Shown here piece by piece: positions 14,578 through 24,478 of a DNA stretch of 64,000 bases; position 1 is the stretch's first letter; every line of letters begins with the position of its first letter. Both the position numbers and the translations under genes were made by a program. The stretch comes from Prochlorococcus marinus str. MIT 9401 (lineage in GTDB: Bacteria > Cyanobacteriota > Cyanobacteriia > PCC-6307 > Cyanobiaceae), in NCBI RefSeq assembly GCF_000760095.1, contig NZ_JNAR01000016.1, positions 62,001 to 126,000 of the forward strand, in the 5' to 3' direction. Below the pieces are notes generated by a model. It made no database searches and was not told where the DNA came from. It saw only the letters and a list, made by a program, of their open reading frames with translations.

Positions 14578-15408
14578 TCAAACAAAACTTTCTAGAAGTT
14601 TTTCAGGGCCAAATTTCTTTAAATAATTAATATTTGAATTTTCAGTTACTAATAGATAACCTGCAAATCCTAAACCGTTAATACTAAAACCATGAATATG
14701 ATCACTTTTTCTCTTTATAATAGCGATCCATTTATTAGTTATTAAAATGTTGTAAGGATATAGCGGTTTCTTATCACTAATAGGATCACCAAGTCCTAAT
14801 TTCTTACATAATTCTAAGTAAAATTCAAAAAGACATGATGGATTTTCTAAAAAATTAAATTTGGATACAATAATATTTTTTTTAAGCTTACTATCTAGAT
14901 CTTGATATAAGTTCATCTCTATAAACCACTTTTCTCTAGGGCATGATATCTCACCTTTAGATCTACGCAGAAGTTGAAAATGCCTGTGAGGTTGACTTGC
15001 TCCCGCAATTGGAGAACTATTGAAAAACCATAATCCACTAGTATCTTTATTAACCTGTTGGATCGCTCTCCAATCTTTAATATCTAACCATCCATTTTGA
15101 GGTTTCCATTCATTTGTAATAAGTAAAATATGCCCTTTTTGCACAGGGTACTTATTTAATATTAGTTGATGATTATCACCAATTTTATCAATTTCTAGTA
15201 TCTTTTCCCAAGGACAAAATGGATTTTGTTTAGGACCATAAATTTTTTTTTTATTAAATTTTGAAGTATCTAGTTTCCTAATTATGAAGTCGTCTTTTTC
15301 GTATAAATCTCTTGTAATAATATCAGTTTTGAGAGGATATAATGATTCATCATCAATTGATAATCGAGTTTGTTCAAGTGCTTTTTTCCAATATATTTCT
15401 GAACTCAT
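14578..15408 (-). CDS. ATP adenylyltransferase (Ap4A phosphorylase) family protein
   Basis: HIT-superfamily nucleotidyltransferase that phosphorolyses diadenosine tetraphosphate to ATP and ADP. The active-site motif is SQPHRHFQLLRR around residue 140 (H-x-H-x-Q, the phosphorylase variant of the histidine triad). N-terminal half carries NPFCPWEKILEI and LNKYPVQKGHILLITNEW; C-terminal half has the second domain (YNILITNKWIAIIKR and INGLGFAGYLL). Length 276 aa fits APA1/APA2-like enzymes of cyanobacteria. Stand-alone gene convergent with the small helical protein. Confidence 0.88.
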   Translation of the reverse strand: MSSEIYWKKALEQTRLSIDDESLYPLKTDIITRDLYEKDDFIIRKLDTSKFNKKKIYGPKQNPFCPWEKILEIDKIGDNHQLILNKYPVQKGHILLITNEWKPQNGWLDIKDWRAIQQVNKDTSGLWFFNSSPIAGASQPHRHFQLLRRSKGEISCPREKWFIEMNLYQDLDSKLKKNIIVSKFNFLENPSCLFEFYLELCKKLGLGDPISDKKPLYPYNILITNKWIAIIKRKSDHIHGFSINGLGFAGYLLVTENSNINYLKKFGPEKLLESFV

Positions 15409-15456
15409 TTAAAAAAATTTATCATTATCATTTTAAAAAAAAAAATAAACTTGTAA

Positions 15457-15840
15457 TTACTTTTTATTAAATTGATATTCTTTCAATTTCTCTAGAGGTA
15501 CTGATTCTAAGACTACAATATTCGTTGATTCTAATATGACTTTTGGTGCAAGACCGTCTAATAATGCTTGCTTCCACCTATCAAGACAAATACACCAATG
15601 ATCACCATCCTTTAGTCCAGGGAAGGAATAAATAGGCATGGGAGTTATTAAATCATTACCTTGTGATTTACTATATTTAAGGAAATTATCATCCATTACA
15701 CAACATATGGAATGATTCCCTCCATCATTTTTGTCATACTTACAAAATCCATCCCTGTACCACCCTGTCATAGGTGCGCAACTACAAATCTCAATTTCTT
15801 CTCCAAGGACATTTAACTGATTTTGATTTTTTATAGTCAT
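15457..15840 (-). CDS. DUF2237 family protein
   Basis: 127-residue protein matching DUF2237 along its length: NVLGEEIEICSCAPMTGWYRDGFC, HSICCVMDDNFLKYSKSQGNDL, FPGLKDGDHWCICLDRWKQA and APKVILESTN. Eight cysteines and several Trp suggest a compact, perhaps metal-binding fold, but no activity is established to my knowledge. It is 48 nt upstream of the Ap4A phosphorylase-like gene on the same strand and may share its transcript. Confidence 0.85.
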   Translation of the reverse strand: MTIKNQNQLNVLGEEIEICSCAPMTGWYRDGFCKYDKNDGGNHSICCVMDDNFLKYSKSQGNDLITPMPIYSFPGLKDGDHWCICLDRWKQALLDGLAPKVILESTNIVVLESVPLEKLKEYQFNKK

Positions 15841-15939
15841 AGATTTTTTTAATAATAATAAAACACCAACATTTCTTTAAAAAAGGTTGACGAGTATGGG
15901 GGGTAAGGAGGTAATAATTCTAATAAGGTTTTTTTCATT

Positions 15940-16158
15940 ATGGATTGGGACTTTACTGAAAACATAGCATTTAAAGCTCTTTATGAAGCTTTTAAAGATA
16001 GTGATGAAACTTCCGCATTAGAATTTTTATCTAGTGATGGTGCTTCATATTATCTTGAGTTAACACAGGATGCCGCGGGTGAGGGACTTGATCTGGGTGA
16101 TAATGAAATGATGGAAGAACTACAGGAAGAAATTATTGAATATTTAGAAAACAACTAA
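15940..16158 (+). CDS. small acidic protein, 72 aa, unknown
   Basis: Very acidic (about 20 Asp/Glu, almost no Arg), MDWDFTENIAFKALYEAFKD, predicted all-helical and soluble. Ends EELQEEIIEYLENN. A purine-rich AAGGAGG (15905-15911) is about 28 nt before the ATG, too far for a normal ribosome binding site. I recall conserved acidic proteins of this type in marine cyanobacteria without a function. Convergent with metH, 9 nt between stops. Confidence 0.65.
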   Translation: MDWDFTENIAFKALYEAFKDSDETSALEFLSSDGASYYLELTQDAAGEGLDLGDNEMMEELQEEIIEYLENN

Positions 16159-16167
16159 AAATTTAGC

Positions 16168-19100
16168 TTAAGCGCTGAAATATTTAGCTTTTGAGTGTAA
16201 TGAGATGATAGCTGTAGTACTTTGTTCTGGATGAAGTTGTTCAGATTCATCCATTGTTAAGTTTATTCTTTTTGCATCCAACAGTGATAATTGTATGTTT
16301 GAATCAGATACTTTTGGACATGCAGGATAACCAAAAGAATATCTAGCTCCTCTATATTTTTGAGCTAGTATTTCTCTATTTTTGTCTGGTTCTTGAGAGC
16401 TAAAACCACATTCAATACGAATTAATGCATGGACATACTCAGCTAGAGCTTCTGCTAATTGCACTGTAAGTCCATGGAATAATAAATAATCGCTATATTT
16501 ATCTTCTTTAAATAATTTTTGAGAATATTCACTAGCAATATCGCCCATGGTTACTGCCTGCATAGGAAATATATCTATCGGCTTATCATTTTTCAAATCA
16601 CAATAAAAATCAGCTATGCATAAATTATTTCCAGATTTTTGTCGTGGAAAATTAAATTGGGAAATTTTGTTTAATGATTTCTCATCAAATAAGAAAATAC
16701 TATTATCTTTTCTCCCGCATCTGAAATATCCATAAACTGCTTTGGGTGATATAAGTTTTTTCTCTATAATTATCTCTAACCATTTATCTAACAATGGTTT
16801 AGCATATGAATCCAAATAGTTATTATATTCATCTACGCTTTGGTTTTTAGCTTTTTTTATTTGCCATTGCCCACTAAATAGAGCTTTTGTATCTAGATAA
16901 AATATTAACTTATTTATATCTATATCAACATCGTTCAAGACTTTCGTTCCCAAGAAAGGGGCTTGAATTGGATCTTCTTCATTAATAAATTTTGATCTTA
17001 TAAAATTGTCTTTTAAATTTAATTTGGAGGTCTCGGTATGTATGGATATTGTTTTTTTAACAGCTTGAGAGTTGGATTTTGATGAGGCTAAATTAATATT
17101 TATACCCTCATTGTTAATGAACCCCTCTGTATTTGACCAATTACCCTTTTTCTTATTATCCATATATTCATTCATGAATTTAAGATCAGTGAACGCATCT
17201 TTTCCGTACAATATTTTCCCTTTATATATTTTGCTGCAGTCCTCATTTACAAATTTTGGGGTTAAGGCTGCGCCTCCTAATATTACTGGTACACTAATAT
17301 TTTCATTGTTAAAAGCCTCTAAATTATCTTTCATAAAAGCAGTTGATTTAACAAGTAATCCGCTCATAGCAATGCAATCTGCATTGTGCTTTTTTTGTGC
17401 ATCTATAATTGCTGAAACATCTTGCTTTATTCCTAGATTTATTACGTCATAACCATTATTTGTAAGTATTATATCTACCAAATTTTTTCCAATATCATGT
17501 ACATCTCCTTTGACAGTTGCAATTAAGAGTTTTCCATTTGATATGTTTTCATCTACAGTTTCCATATATGGTTCTAAAATTGAAACAGCAAATTTCATTG
17601 TTTCAGCGGATTGGAGTACAAATGGCAATTGCATTTGACCTGAGCCAAATAAATCTCCTACTACTTTCATCCCATCTAGTAAAAAGGTATTAATTATTTC
17701 AAGAGGTTTATATTTTTTTAAGGCTTTATTTAATTGATCCTCTAATCCTATTTTTTCTCCATCAATAATATGATTTTTCAGACTCTCTTCAAGAGTTAAG
17801 TTTTTATTTGCTGAAGATGCTTTTTTGAAATCTTGAATAGATAAATCTTGAAAAGCCTTTGTTAATTCTACTAATGGATCATAAATACAAATATCATCTT
17901 CAAATTCTCTTTTATCATAAATCAAATCTAAGCAAAGCTTTTTAGTTTCTTCAGATATTTTTGATAATGGCAAAATTTTATTTGGTGCGATGATAGCAGA
18001 ATCTAATCCTGCTTTAATGCATTCATCTAAAAATATTGAATTTAGATTAATTCTTGATAATGGTGAAAGACCAAAACTAATGTTTGATATTCCAAGTATG
18101 ATATGAATATCTGGGAAATTTTCACGAATTTTTAATATAGCACTAATAGTTTCTTTAGCGTTCAATCTATCTTCTTCAATCCCTGTAGATATTGGCAGAG
18201 CTAATGGATCAAAAAATAGCTCATAATCTGACAAACCACATTCTCTTGTTCTATTAATCGCTCGTTTGACAATCTTATATTTTTTTTCTGAATTCCTTGC
18301 CATTCCATCTTCATCAATTGTTCCGACAACAAGACCTGAACCATAGCCTAAGGCTAAATTTAGAACTTGATCAAACCTTTCATTGCCATCTTCGTAATTG
18401 GTTGAATTTATAATACATTTACCACCAGCTGACTTTAATCCACTTTCCATTTTGTCAGCATCTGTAGAGTCAATCATTAATGGTAAATTTACATTGGTAA
18501 CAAGTCTTGAAGTTATTTCTTTCATATCTTTAACTCCGTCTCTTCCTACATAATCGACATTTACATCAAGAACGTGAGCATTTTCTTTTTGTTGTTGCTT
18601 GGCAATTGCAACTAAACCATCCCAATCGTCGTTATTTAATAACTCCCTTACCTTTTTCGATCCACTTGCATTTAATCTTTCTCCTACTATTAAAATTGAA
18701 TTGTCTTGTTTATACGGCACAGAGTTATATATTGATGAGGCAGATGGAATAAAACCGCTTGAATCTTTCTTACCATTGTTGTTAGTCTTTTCATTATCAA
18801 TAATTTCATCGATTATTGAAGACAGGTATTTTATATGTTCAGGTGTTGTCCCACAACATCCACCTATTAATTGAACATTAAAGTCATATATAAAATTCAT
18901 TAACTGCATCTTTAATTCTATTGGCTTTAATCTATAGTGAGCGACACCTCCAATATTTTCAGGAAGACCTGCATTGGGAATACAGCTTATAGCGAAGGGT
19001 GAATTTTCAGACAAATATTTAATATGTTCCTTCATTTGCTCTGGACCAGTTGCACAATTAAGTCCAAGGATATCTATATTGAATGGCTCTAATATTGTTA

Positions 19101-19734
19101 ATGCAGATGCAATATCAGATCCAACAAGCATAGTGCCTGTTGTTTCCATTGTTATAGATACCATTAAAGGTATATCAATATTTTTACTTTCAAGAATTTC
19201 TTTTGATGCTAATAAGGCAGATTTAATTTGTAAAACATCCTGACAAGTTTCAATCAAAAGAAGATCAACTCCTCCATCTATAAGACCATAAATTTGTTCT
19301 TTATATGATTGCTTTAATTCATCAAAATCTATATGTCCTAAGGTGGGTAATTTAGTTGTTGGCCCAATTGAACCTGCTACAAACCTTGGTTTATCAACTG
19401 ATGAGTATTTGGCAGCAGCCTTTTTTGCTATAAATGCCGCATTTTTATTTATCTCATAAGCCTTATCCGCAATATCATATTCATCAAGAACTATTGATGA
19501 TGCTCCAAATGTATTAGTTTCTATAACATGACAACCTGCTTCTAAAAATGAATTATGAACCTTCTCAACTATCTCTGGCGATGATAAAACAAGGTTTTCA
19601 TTACATCCCTCTAAATCTTTTCCTCCAAAGTCATCTGCAGTAAGATTTAAGTTCTGAAAAGATGTTCCAGTACCTCCGTCAAAAATAATTAATGGTTTTT
19701 CATTTCTATTTAGATAGGTTCTGAAAGATTCCAT
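16168..19734 (-). CDS. metH: cobalamin-dependent methionine synthase
   Basis: Transfers methyl from 5-methyltetrahydrofolate to homocysteine via methylcobalamin. Modules in order: homocysteine domain with zinc cysteines (GLNCATGPEQ and GGCCGTTPEH, the latter near residue 292), pterin-binding domain (about 345-600, VGERLNASGSKK), cap plus B12 domain with the cobalt-ligand motif DVHDIGKN (near 745), and the AdoMet reactivation domain (about 920-1188, RYSFGYPACP). Length 1188 aa is complete. Its start is 18 nt after ilvE on the same strand, so the two form an operon, divergent from cobN. Confidence 0.98.
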   Translation of the reverse strand: MESFRTYLNRNEKPLIIFDGGTGTSFQNLNLTADDFGGKDLEGCNENLVLSSPEIVEKVHNSFLEAGCHVIETNTFGASSIVLDEYDIADKAYEINKNAAFIAKKAAAKYSSVDKPRFVAGSIGPTTKLPTLGHIDFDELKQSYKEQIYGLIDGGVDLLLIETCQDVLQIKSALLASKEILESKNIDIPLMVSITMETTGTMLVGSDIASALTILEPFNIDILGLNCATGPEQMKEHIKYLSENSPFAISCIPNAGLPENIGGVAHYRLKPIELKMQLMNFIYDFNVQLIGGCCGTTPEHIKYLSSIIDEIIDNEKTNNNGKKDSSGFIPSASSIYNSVPYKQDNSILIVGERLNASGSKKVRELLNNDDWDGLVAIAKQQQKENAHVLDVNVDYVGRDGVKDMKEITSRLVTNVNLPLMIDSTDADKMESGLKSAGGKCIINSTNYEDGNERFDQVLNLALGYGSGLVVGTIDEDGMARNSEKKYKIVKRAINRTRECGLSDYELFFDPLALPISTGIEEDRLNAKETISAILKIRENFPDIHIILGISNISFGLSPLSRINLNSIFLDECIKAGLDSAIIAPNKILPLSKISEETKKLCLDLIYDKREFEDDICIYDPLVELTKAFQDLSIQDFKKASSANKNLTLEESLKNHIIDGEKIGLEDQLNKALKKYKPLEIINTFLLDGMKVVGDLFGSGQMQLPFVLQSAETMKFAVSILEPYMETVDENISNGKLLIATVKGDVHDIGKNLVDIILTNNGYDVINLGIKQDVSAIIDAQKKHNADCIAMSGLLVKSTAFMKDNLEAFNNENISVPVILGGAALTPKFVNEDCSKIYKGKILYGKDAFTDLKFMNEYMDNKKKGNWSNTEGFINNEGININLASSKSNSQAVKKTISIHTETSKLNLKDNFIRSKFINEEDPIQAPFLGTKVLNDVDIDINKLIFYLDTKALFSGQWQIKKAKNQSVDEYNNYLDSYAKPLLDKWLEIIIEKKLISPKAVYGYFRCGRKDNSIFLFDEKSLNKISQFNFPRQKSGNNLCIADFYCDLKNDKPIDIFPMQAVTMGDIASEYSQKLFKEDKYSDYLLFHGLTVQLAEALAEYVHALIRIECGFSSQEPDKNREILAQKYRGARYSFGYPACPKVSDSNIQLSLLDAKRINLTMDESEQLHPEQSTTAIISLHSKAKYFSA

Positions 19735-19752
19735 TTTTAGGTAAAAATTAAT

Positions 19753-20667
19753 TTATTTTAGTGAAATTCTTGTTACCCAATCATCATAGTCTTGAGAACG
19801 ACCTTCTGTTATTTCTATAAGCTTACTTTTTAATTTATTCATTATTGGTCTTTCAACATTTAATTCAGTTGATTCAATTTTTTTAACTGGTGTAATTTTT
19901 GCTGCTGTACCAGTTAGAAAAACTTCATCTGCTATAAATAATTCTGTTTTATCAACAGGCCTCTCAATTACATTTATTCCAAATGATTTTGCTAATTCAA
20001 TTACACTAGCTCTAGTAATCCCTTCAAGGATATCTTGATCAACACCAGGAGTGATTAAGTCCCCATTCCTTACAATAAATAAATTCATACCACTAGCTTC
20101 GCTTACCTTACCACTTGAATTTAATAGCAGGGCTTCATCAAAACCAGATAAACTAGCTTCTGTTTTAGCTAATGAACTAGTAATATATGCTCCACTTATT
20201 TTTCCTCTTAAGGGGAGAGATCTATCTTCTTGTCTTGTCCAACTACTCATTCTACAAGAAACACCATCTGGAGATAGATAATCTCCTAGTTCAATACAAT
20301 AAATAAAGAAATCTGTTTCAATATTGTGTAACCTTGGAGCTATACCTAAATCGCTTGTATATACAAATGGTCTTATATAAATAGGTTTTTCTGGCTTGTT
20401 TCTTTTTATAACTTCTTCTAAAGCTTTAAAAATATATTCTTCAGAAATTTCAGTTAATAGTAATTTTGCACTTTGAGATAATCTTTTTATATGTTTATCT
20501 GTTCTAAACAATAGGAATTCTTCTTTGTTTGTTGGGTTAGGTATCGCTCGCATTCCTCCAAATGCAGCAGTACCGTAATGTAGAGCATGAGTAGCTATTG
20601 ATATTTTTGCTTCTTTAAATGGAATACATTTACCTTCGAACCAGGCGTATGGAAGAAATTCATGCAT
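19753..20667 (-). CDS. ilvE: branched-chain amino acid aminotransferase
   Basis: Class IV PLP aminotransferase doing the last step of Val, Leu and Ile synthesis. Key blocks: YAWFEGKCIPFKEAKIS, HALHYGTAAFGGMRA (N-terminal), PLP-lysine region LRGKISGAYITSSLAK near residue 156, EALLLNSSGKVSEASGMN, and EVFLTGTAAKITPV with the phosphate-binding GTA. Length 304 aa is typical. First gene of ilvE-metH; only 72 bp separate it from the divergent cobN. Confidence 0.97.
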   Translation of the reverse strand: MHEFLPYAWFEGKCIPFKEAKISIATHALHYGTAAFGGMRAIPNPTNKEEFLLFRTDKHIKRLSQSAKLLLTEISEEYIFKALEEVIKRNKPEKPIYIRPFVYTSDLGIAPRLHNIETDFFIYCIELGDYLSPDGVSCRMSSWTRQEDRSLPLRGKISGAYITSSLAKTEASLSGFDEALLLNSSGKVSEASGMNLFIVRNGDLITPGVDQDILEGITRASVIELAKSFGINVIERPVDKTELFIADEVFLTGTAAKITPVKKIESTELNVERPIMNKLKSKLIEITEGRSQDYDDWVTRISLK

Positions 20668-20739
20668 ATTTAATTTATTTAATTAAGGTAAACTTGTTTT
20701 ATCCTACTTATATATTCTAAACCTAATTTATATTTAAAA
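20668..20739. promoter_or_regulatory. shared divergent promoter region, ilvE-metH / cobN
   Basis: The 72 bp between the two start codons must contain both promoters. The DNA is almost all A/T and no symmetrical operator, cobalamin riboswitch or long hairpin is visible. The layout puts a B12-using gene (metH) and a B12-making gene (cobN) back to back. Confidence 0.5.
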
Positions 20740-23700
20740 ATGCACAGGATATTAAATATTGCAGGAAATGAAAAGAATAAGGATGATTTAATTGAGCAAC
20801 CAGCTGCAGATTTTATTTTTATAACAAGTGTCAAGGCTGATTTAAATCTTATATCAAACTTATTGTTAGAAAAAGAATTTGCTTCATTAAAAAATAATAT
20901 AAGAGCTTTAGAAATTTCTAATTTAAATTCCTCAGCTCAAATAGATAATTATTTATTAAAAACAATTAATTATGCAAAAGTTGTCGTACTTAGAATATTT
21001 GGAGATAAAGGTACATGGAACTATGGAATTGAACAACTTTTAAATTGGCAAGCAGTTAATAAAAAAAGGAAGTTAGTAATCCTATCAGGTACCATTGATC
21101 AGGAAATTTCCTTATGTGAAATAAGTAGTATAGATAAAAATATTGCATTAAATATTTCTAGATTACTGAGATCTGGAGGACTGGAAAATTATAGAAAGTT
21201 TCTTAATTGTTTAAATTATTTAGTTGTAGATGAAAAATTAATTCCTGATGAGTTTTTGAATATTACTTTTTATGCAGATCCCTATTTACATGATTGGAAA
21301 TATGAAAAAGGCGAAAAGATAGGAATAATATCCTATAAATCTCTTTTTTTGGCTAATGAAATTGAAGTAAACGAAAAACTTAACTTGCAATTAAGAAAAT
21401 GCGGACTATCTCCTAAAACATTTTTTATTTCAACACTAAAAGATCATATTATTCAGAAAAAATTAATAGACATTTTTAAAAAAGAAGATATTAAACTAAT
21501 AATTACCACTACTTCATTTTCTTCATCTCAAATCAAAAATAACGATTTAATTGAAAATTCAACAAATATTTTTACTTCTCTTAAAATTCCAATTTTACAG
21601 CTTCTTTCTTCTAATAGATCAAGAAAAAAGTGGTTAAATTCATCTATTGGAATGAATTCATCTGATTTATTAATGCAAATAATTATTCCCGAATTTGATG
21701 GAAGAATTACTACCTGTCCTTCAGCATTTAAAGAAATAATTTCTAAGAAAAATACACTATATAGTGAAATAACTAGTTACAAAGCTGATCAAATAGGTAT
21801 TCAATGGATTTCAAAATTTGCATCAAATTATGTGAAACTTCAAAAACTTAATAATTTTGATAAAAGAATTTGTTTAGTAATAAGTAATTATCCAGTAAAG
21901 AACGGAAGAATCGGTAATGGCGTCGGTCTAAATACACCATCTTCAATAATAAATATTCTTAATTGGTTAAAAGAAGAAGGTTATGACCTTGGATCTTGTA
22001 ATTATCCTCAAGATTCTTCGGAATTAATGTCAATGCTTATAAAAACTAGAACTAATGATATTGAATCTCAAAATAATAAACCATTAGATTACTTACCACT
22101 TAGTGAATATTTAAAATATTGGAATTATTTAGAACTTGATCCCAAAAATATTATTGTTAATCGTTGGGGCAAACCATCTGATGCGATCGATCTAGATAAT
22201 AAAGGCTTTTCAATAAATGGTCTTAGATTTGGAAAAATAACATTATTGATTCAACCTCAACGAGGTTATGACGCTTTCACTGATAGAGATATTCATTCTC
22301 CCGATCTTCCACCTCCCCATAGATATTTAGCACAATATTTTTGGATTGAAAAAGTTTTTAATGCAAATGCTATGTGCCATATTGGTAAACATGGAACTGT
22401 TGAATGGTTACCAGGCAAATCTATAGGTCTCAGCAATAAATGTTTTCCAAATATTATTTGTCCAGCAATACCAAACATATATCCCTTTATAGTAAATGAT
22501 CCTGGAGAAGGGTCCCAAGCTAAAAGAAGAACTGCAGCAACAATTATTGATCATCTAACCCCTCCTTTGGATAGGTCAGAATTATATGGAAAATATTCAA
22601 TATTAGAAAATTATTTAGACGAATATTTTGAAGCAAAATTATTAAATTCTAATCGGATTGAAATAATAGAAAAATCCATTTTTGAATTAATTAAAAAAGA
22701 TTTTAGAGAAATTACTTTAATGAATACAAATAATCAAATAGAAGAAATTGATTCCTTTCTTTGTAGAATTAAAGAATCTCAAATTAGGACAGGATTGCAT
22801 ATTTTTGGTAATAGGCAGAATGTCATTAATGAAATAAATTTATTCTTGTGTATAGCTAGAGTTCCAAATGCCAACCGAATTGGTGTTATTCAATATATAG
22901 CAAAACATTTAAAACTAGATTTGAATCCTTGGACAAATCAATATGATCAAATGTTAAGTGAAAAGGATAAAAAAATATTATTGACTTTTTCCAACAAAAA
23001 CATTTTAAACTTTAGAATGGCTATTGATTTTTTGGAACAACAAGCAAAGTATTTAATATATTTGTTTTTTTACAAAAAGAATACGAAAATAAAAAATCTA
23101 GAAATATATAAAAATCAGAAAATAATAGACTATTTCTTTAATGCAAAAAAACATAATCAGTATTTTTTATTATTAAAAAAAGAGATTCTATATCCAATCA
23201 TTAATTCTTCATTTAACGAGAAATTATCATTTATTAATTCGTTAAATGGACAATATGTAAAAAGTGGTCCATCTGGAGCCCCTACGAGAGGTAAAACTGA
23301 AGCTTTACCCACTGGTAAAAATTTTTTTTCAGTTGATTCGAGAGGACTGCCAACTGAATCAGCATGGAGTGTTGGTTGTCAATCCGCTTCACAAATACTT
23401 GATTTATACAAACAAGATAATGGAGAAGATTTAAAAAATATAGCAATATCCGTATGGGCAACATCCACAATGAGAAATGGTGGTGAAGACATTTGTCAAA
23501 TACTATATTTATTAGGAGTACATCCTATTTGGGATGGACCTTCAAGAAGAGTAGTAGATTTAGAAATCATTCCTTTATCTATTCTCCAAAGACCAAGGGT
23601 TGATGTTACTTTAAGGATTTCGGGAATGTTTAGAGATGCATTTCCACAGTTAGTTAAATTAACTTCTAATGCAATTAATCTTGTTTCTAATCTTAATGAG

Positions 23701-24477
23701 GATGATAAATTTAACCCTCTAGCTGAGGCATCAAGGGATGGTGATTCAATTAATCGTATATTTGGTTCAGCGCCAGGTTCATATGGAGCTGGTCTGCAAG
23801 AACTAATTTCAAATTCTAATTGGGAAAATATTGATGATTTTGGAGAATCTTTTCTTAATTGGAGTAAGTGGATTTACGGTGATAATCTTGAACCTATAGA
23901 GGATAAAAAATCATTAGAAAATGCTCTTAAAAATGTGCAGTTAGTTCTTCATAACCAAGATAATAGGGAACATGATATTTTAGATTCTGATGATTATTAT
24001 CAGTTTCAGGGTGGATTATCTTCAGCAGTAAAAAAATTGAGCGGTAAATTACCTGAAATGTATCATGGTGATTTATCAAAATTTGGATTATCTAAAATTT
24101 CAAAATTACAAGTCGAAATCAATAAGGTTGTCATATCAAGAATACTTAACCCTAAATGGATAAATGGAATGAAGGATAATGGTTATAAAGGAGCGTTTGA
24201 ATTTTCAGCTACACTAGATTACTTATATGCTTTTGATGCATCTACTGAAGTAGTCTCAGATTGGTGTTATGAGGAAGTTTATAAATCATGGTTATGTGAT
24301 CTTAATCTTAGGAATTTCTTTCTAGAGAACAATCCATGGGCTTTAAGAGATATTGCACAAAGATTTCTTGAAATTGTCAATAGAAAAATGTGGAATAATT
24401 GTTCATCAGATGTCATTGAAAATTTAAAGAACATAATTATTAATACTGATTCAATAATTGAAAAAAACGAATTCTGA
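20740..24477 (+). CDS. cobN: cobaltochelatase subunit CobN
   Basis: Large subunit of the ATP-dependent chelatase that inserts cobalt into hydrogenobyrinate diamide, homologous to the magnesium chelatase subunit ChlH. Visible blocks include NYPVKNGRIGNGVGLNTPSS, RWGKPSDAIDL, the metal-site region MCHIGKHGTVEWLPGKS near residue 548, and GGEDICQILYLLGVHPIWD near 910. The length of 1245 aa fits CobN. It ends 1 nt before the convergent PHP gene. Known context: cyanobacteria generally lack CobS/CobT, so ChlI/ChlD are thought to serve as partners; no such genes are in this window. Confidence 0.95.
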   Translation: MHRILNIAGNEKNKDDLIEQPAADFIFITSVKADLNLISNLLLEKEFASLKNNIRALEISNLNSSAQIDNYLLKTINYAKVVVLRIFGDKGTWNYGIEQLLNWQAVNKKRKLVILSGTIDQEISLCEISSIDKNIALNISRLLRSGGLENYRKFLNCLNYLVVDEKLIPDEFLNITFYADPYLHDWKYEKGEKIGIISYKSLFLANEIEVNEKLNLQLRKCGLSPKTFFISTLKDHIIQKKLIDIFKKEDIKLIITTTSFSSSQIKNNDLIENSTNIFTSLKIPILQLLSSNRSRKKWLNSSIGMNSSDLLMQIIIPEFDGRITTCPSAFKEIISKKNTLYSEITSYKADQIGIQWISKFASNYVKLQKLNNFDKRICLVISNYPVKNGRIGNGVGLNTPSSIINILNWLKEEGYDLGSCNYPQDSSELMSMLIKTRTNDIESQNNKPLDYLPLSEYLKYWNYLELDPKNIIVNRWGKPSDAIDLDNKGFSINGLRFGKITLLIQPQRGYDAFTDRDIHSPDLPPPHRYLAQYFWIEKVFNANAMCHIGKHGTVEWLPGKSIGLSNKCFPNIICPAIPNIYPFIVNDPGEGSQAKRRTAATIIDHLTPPLDRSELYGKYSILENYLDEYFEAKLLNSNRIEIIEKSIFELIKKDFREITLMNTNNQIEEIDSFLCRIKESQIRTGLHIFGNRQNVINEINLFLCIARVPNANRIGVIQYIAKHLKLDLNPWTNQYDQMLSEKDKKILLTFSNKNILNFRMAIDFLEQQAKYLIYLFFYKKNTKIKNLEIYKNQKIIDYFFNAKKHNQYFLLLKKEILYPIINSSFNEKLSFINSLNGQYVKSGPSGAPTRGKTEALPTGKNFFSVDSRGLPTESAWSVGCQSASQILDLYKQDNGEDLKNIAISVWATSTMRNGGEDICQILYLLGVHPIWDGPSRRVVDLEIIPLSILQRPRVDVTLRISGMFRDAFPQLVKLTSNAINLVSNLNEDDKFNPLAEASRDGDSINRIFGSAPGSYGAGLQELISNSNWENIDDFGESFLNWSKWIYGDNLEPIEDKKSLENALKNVQLVLHNQDNREHDILDSDDYYQFQGGLSSAVKKLSGKLPEMYHGDLSKFGLSKISKLQVEINKVVISRILNPKWINGMKDNGYKGAFEFSATLDYLYAFDASTEVVSDWCYEEVYKSWLCDLNLRNFFLENNPWALRDIAQRFLEIVNRKMWNNCSSDVIENLKNIIINTDSIIEKNEF

Positions 24478-24478
24478 A

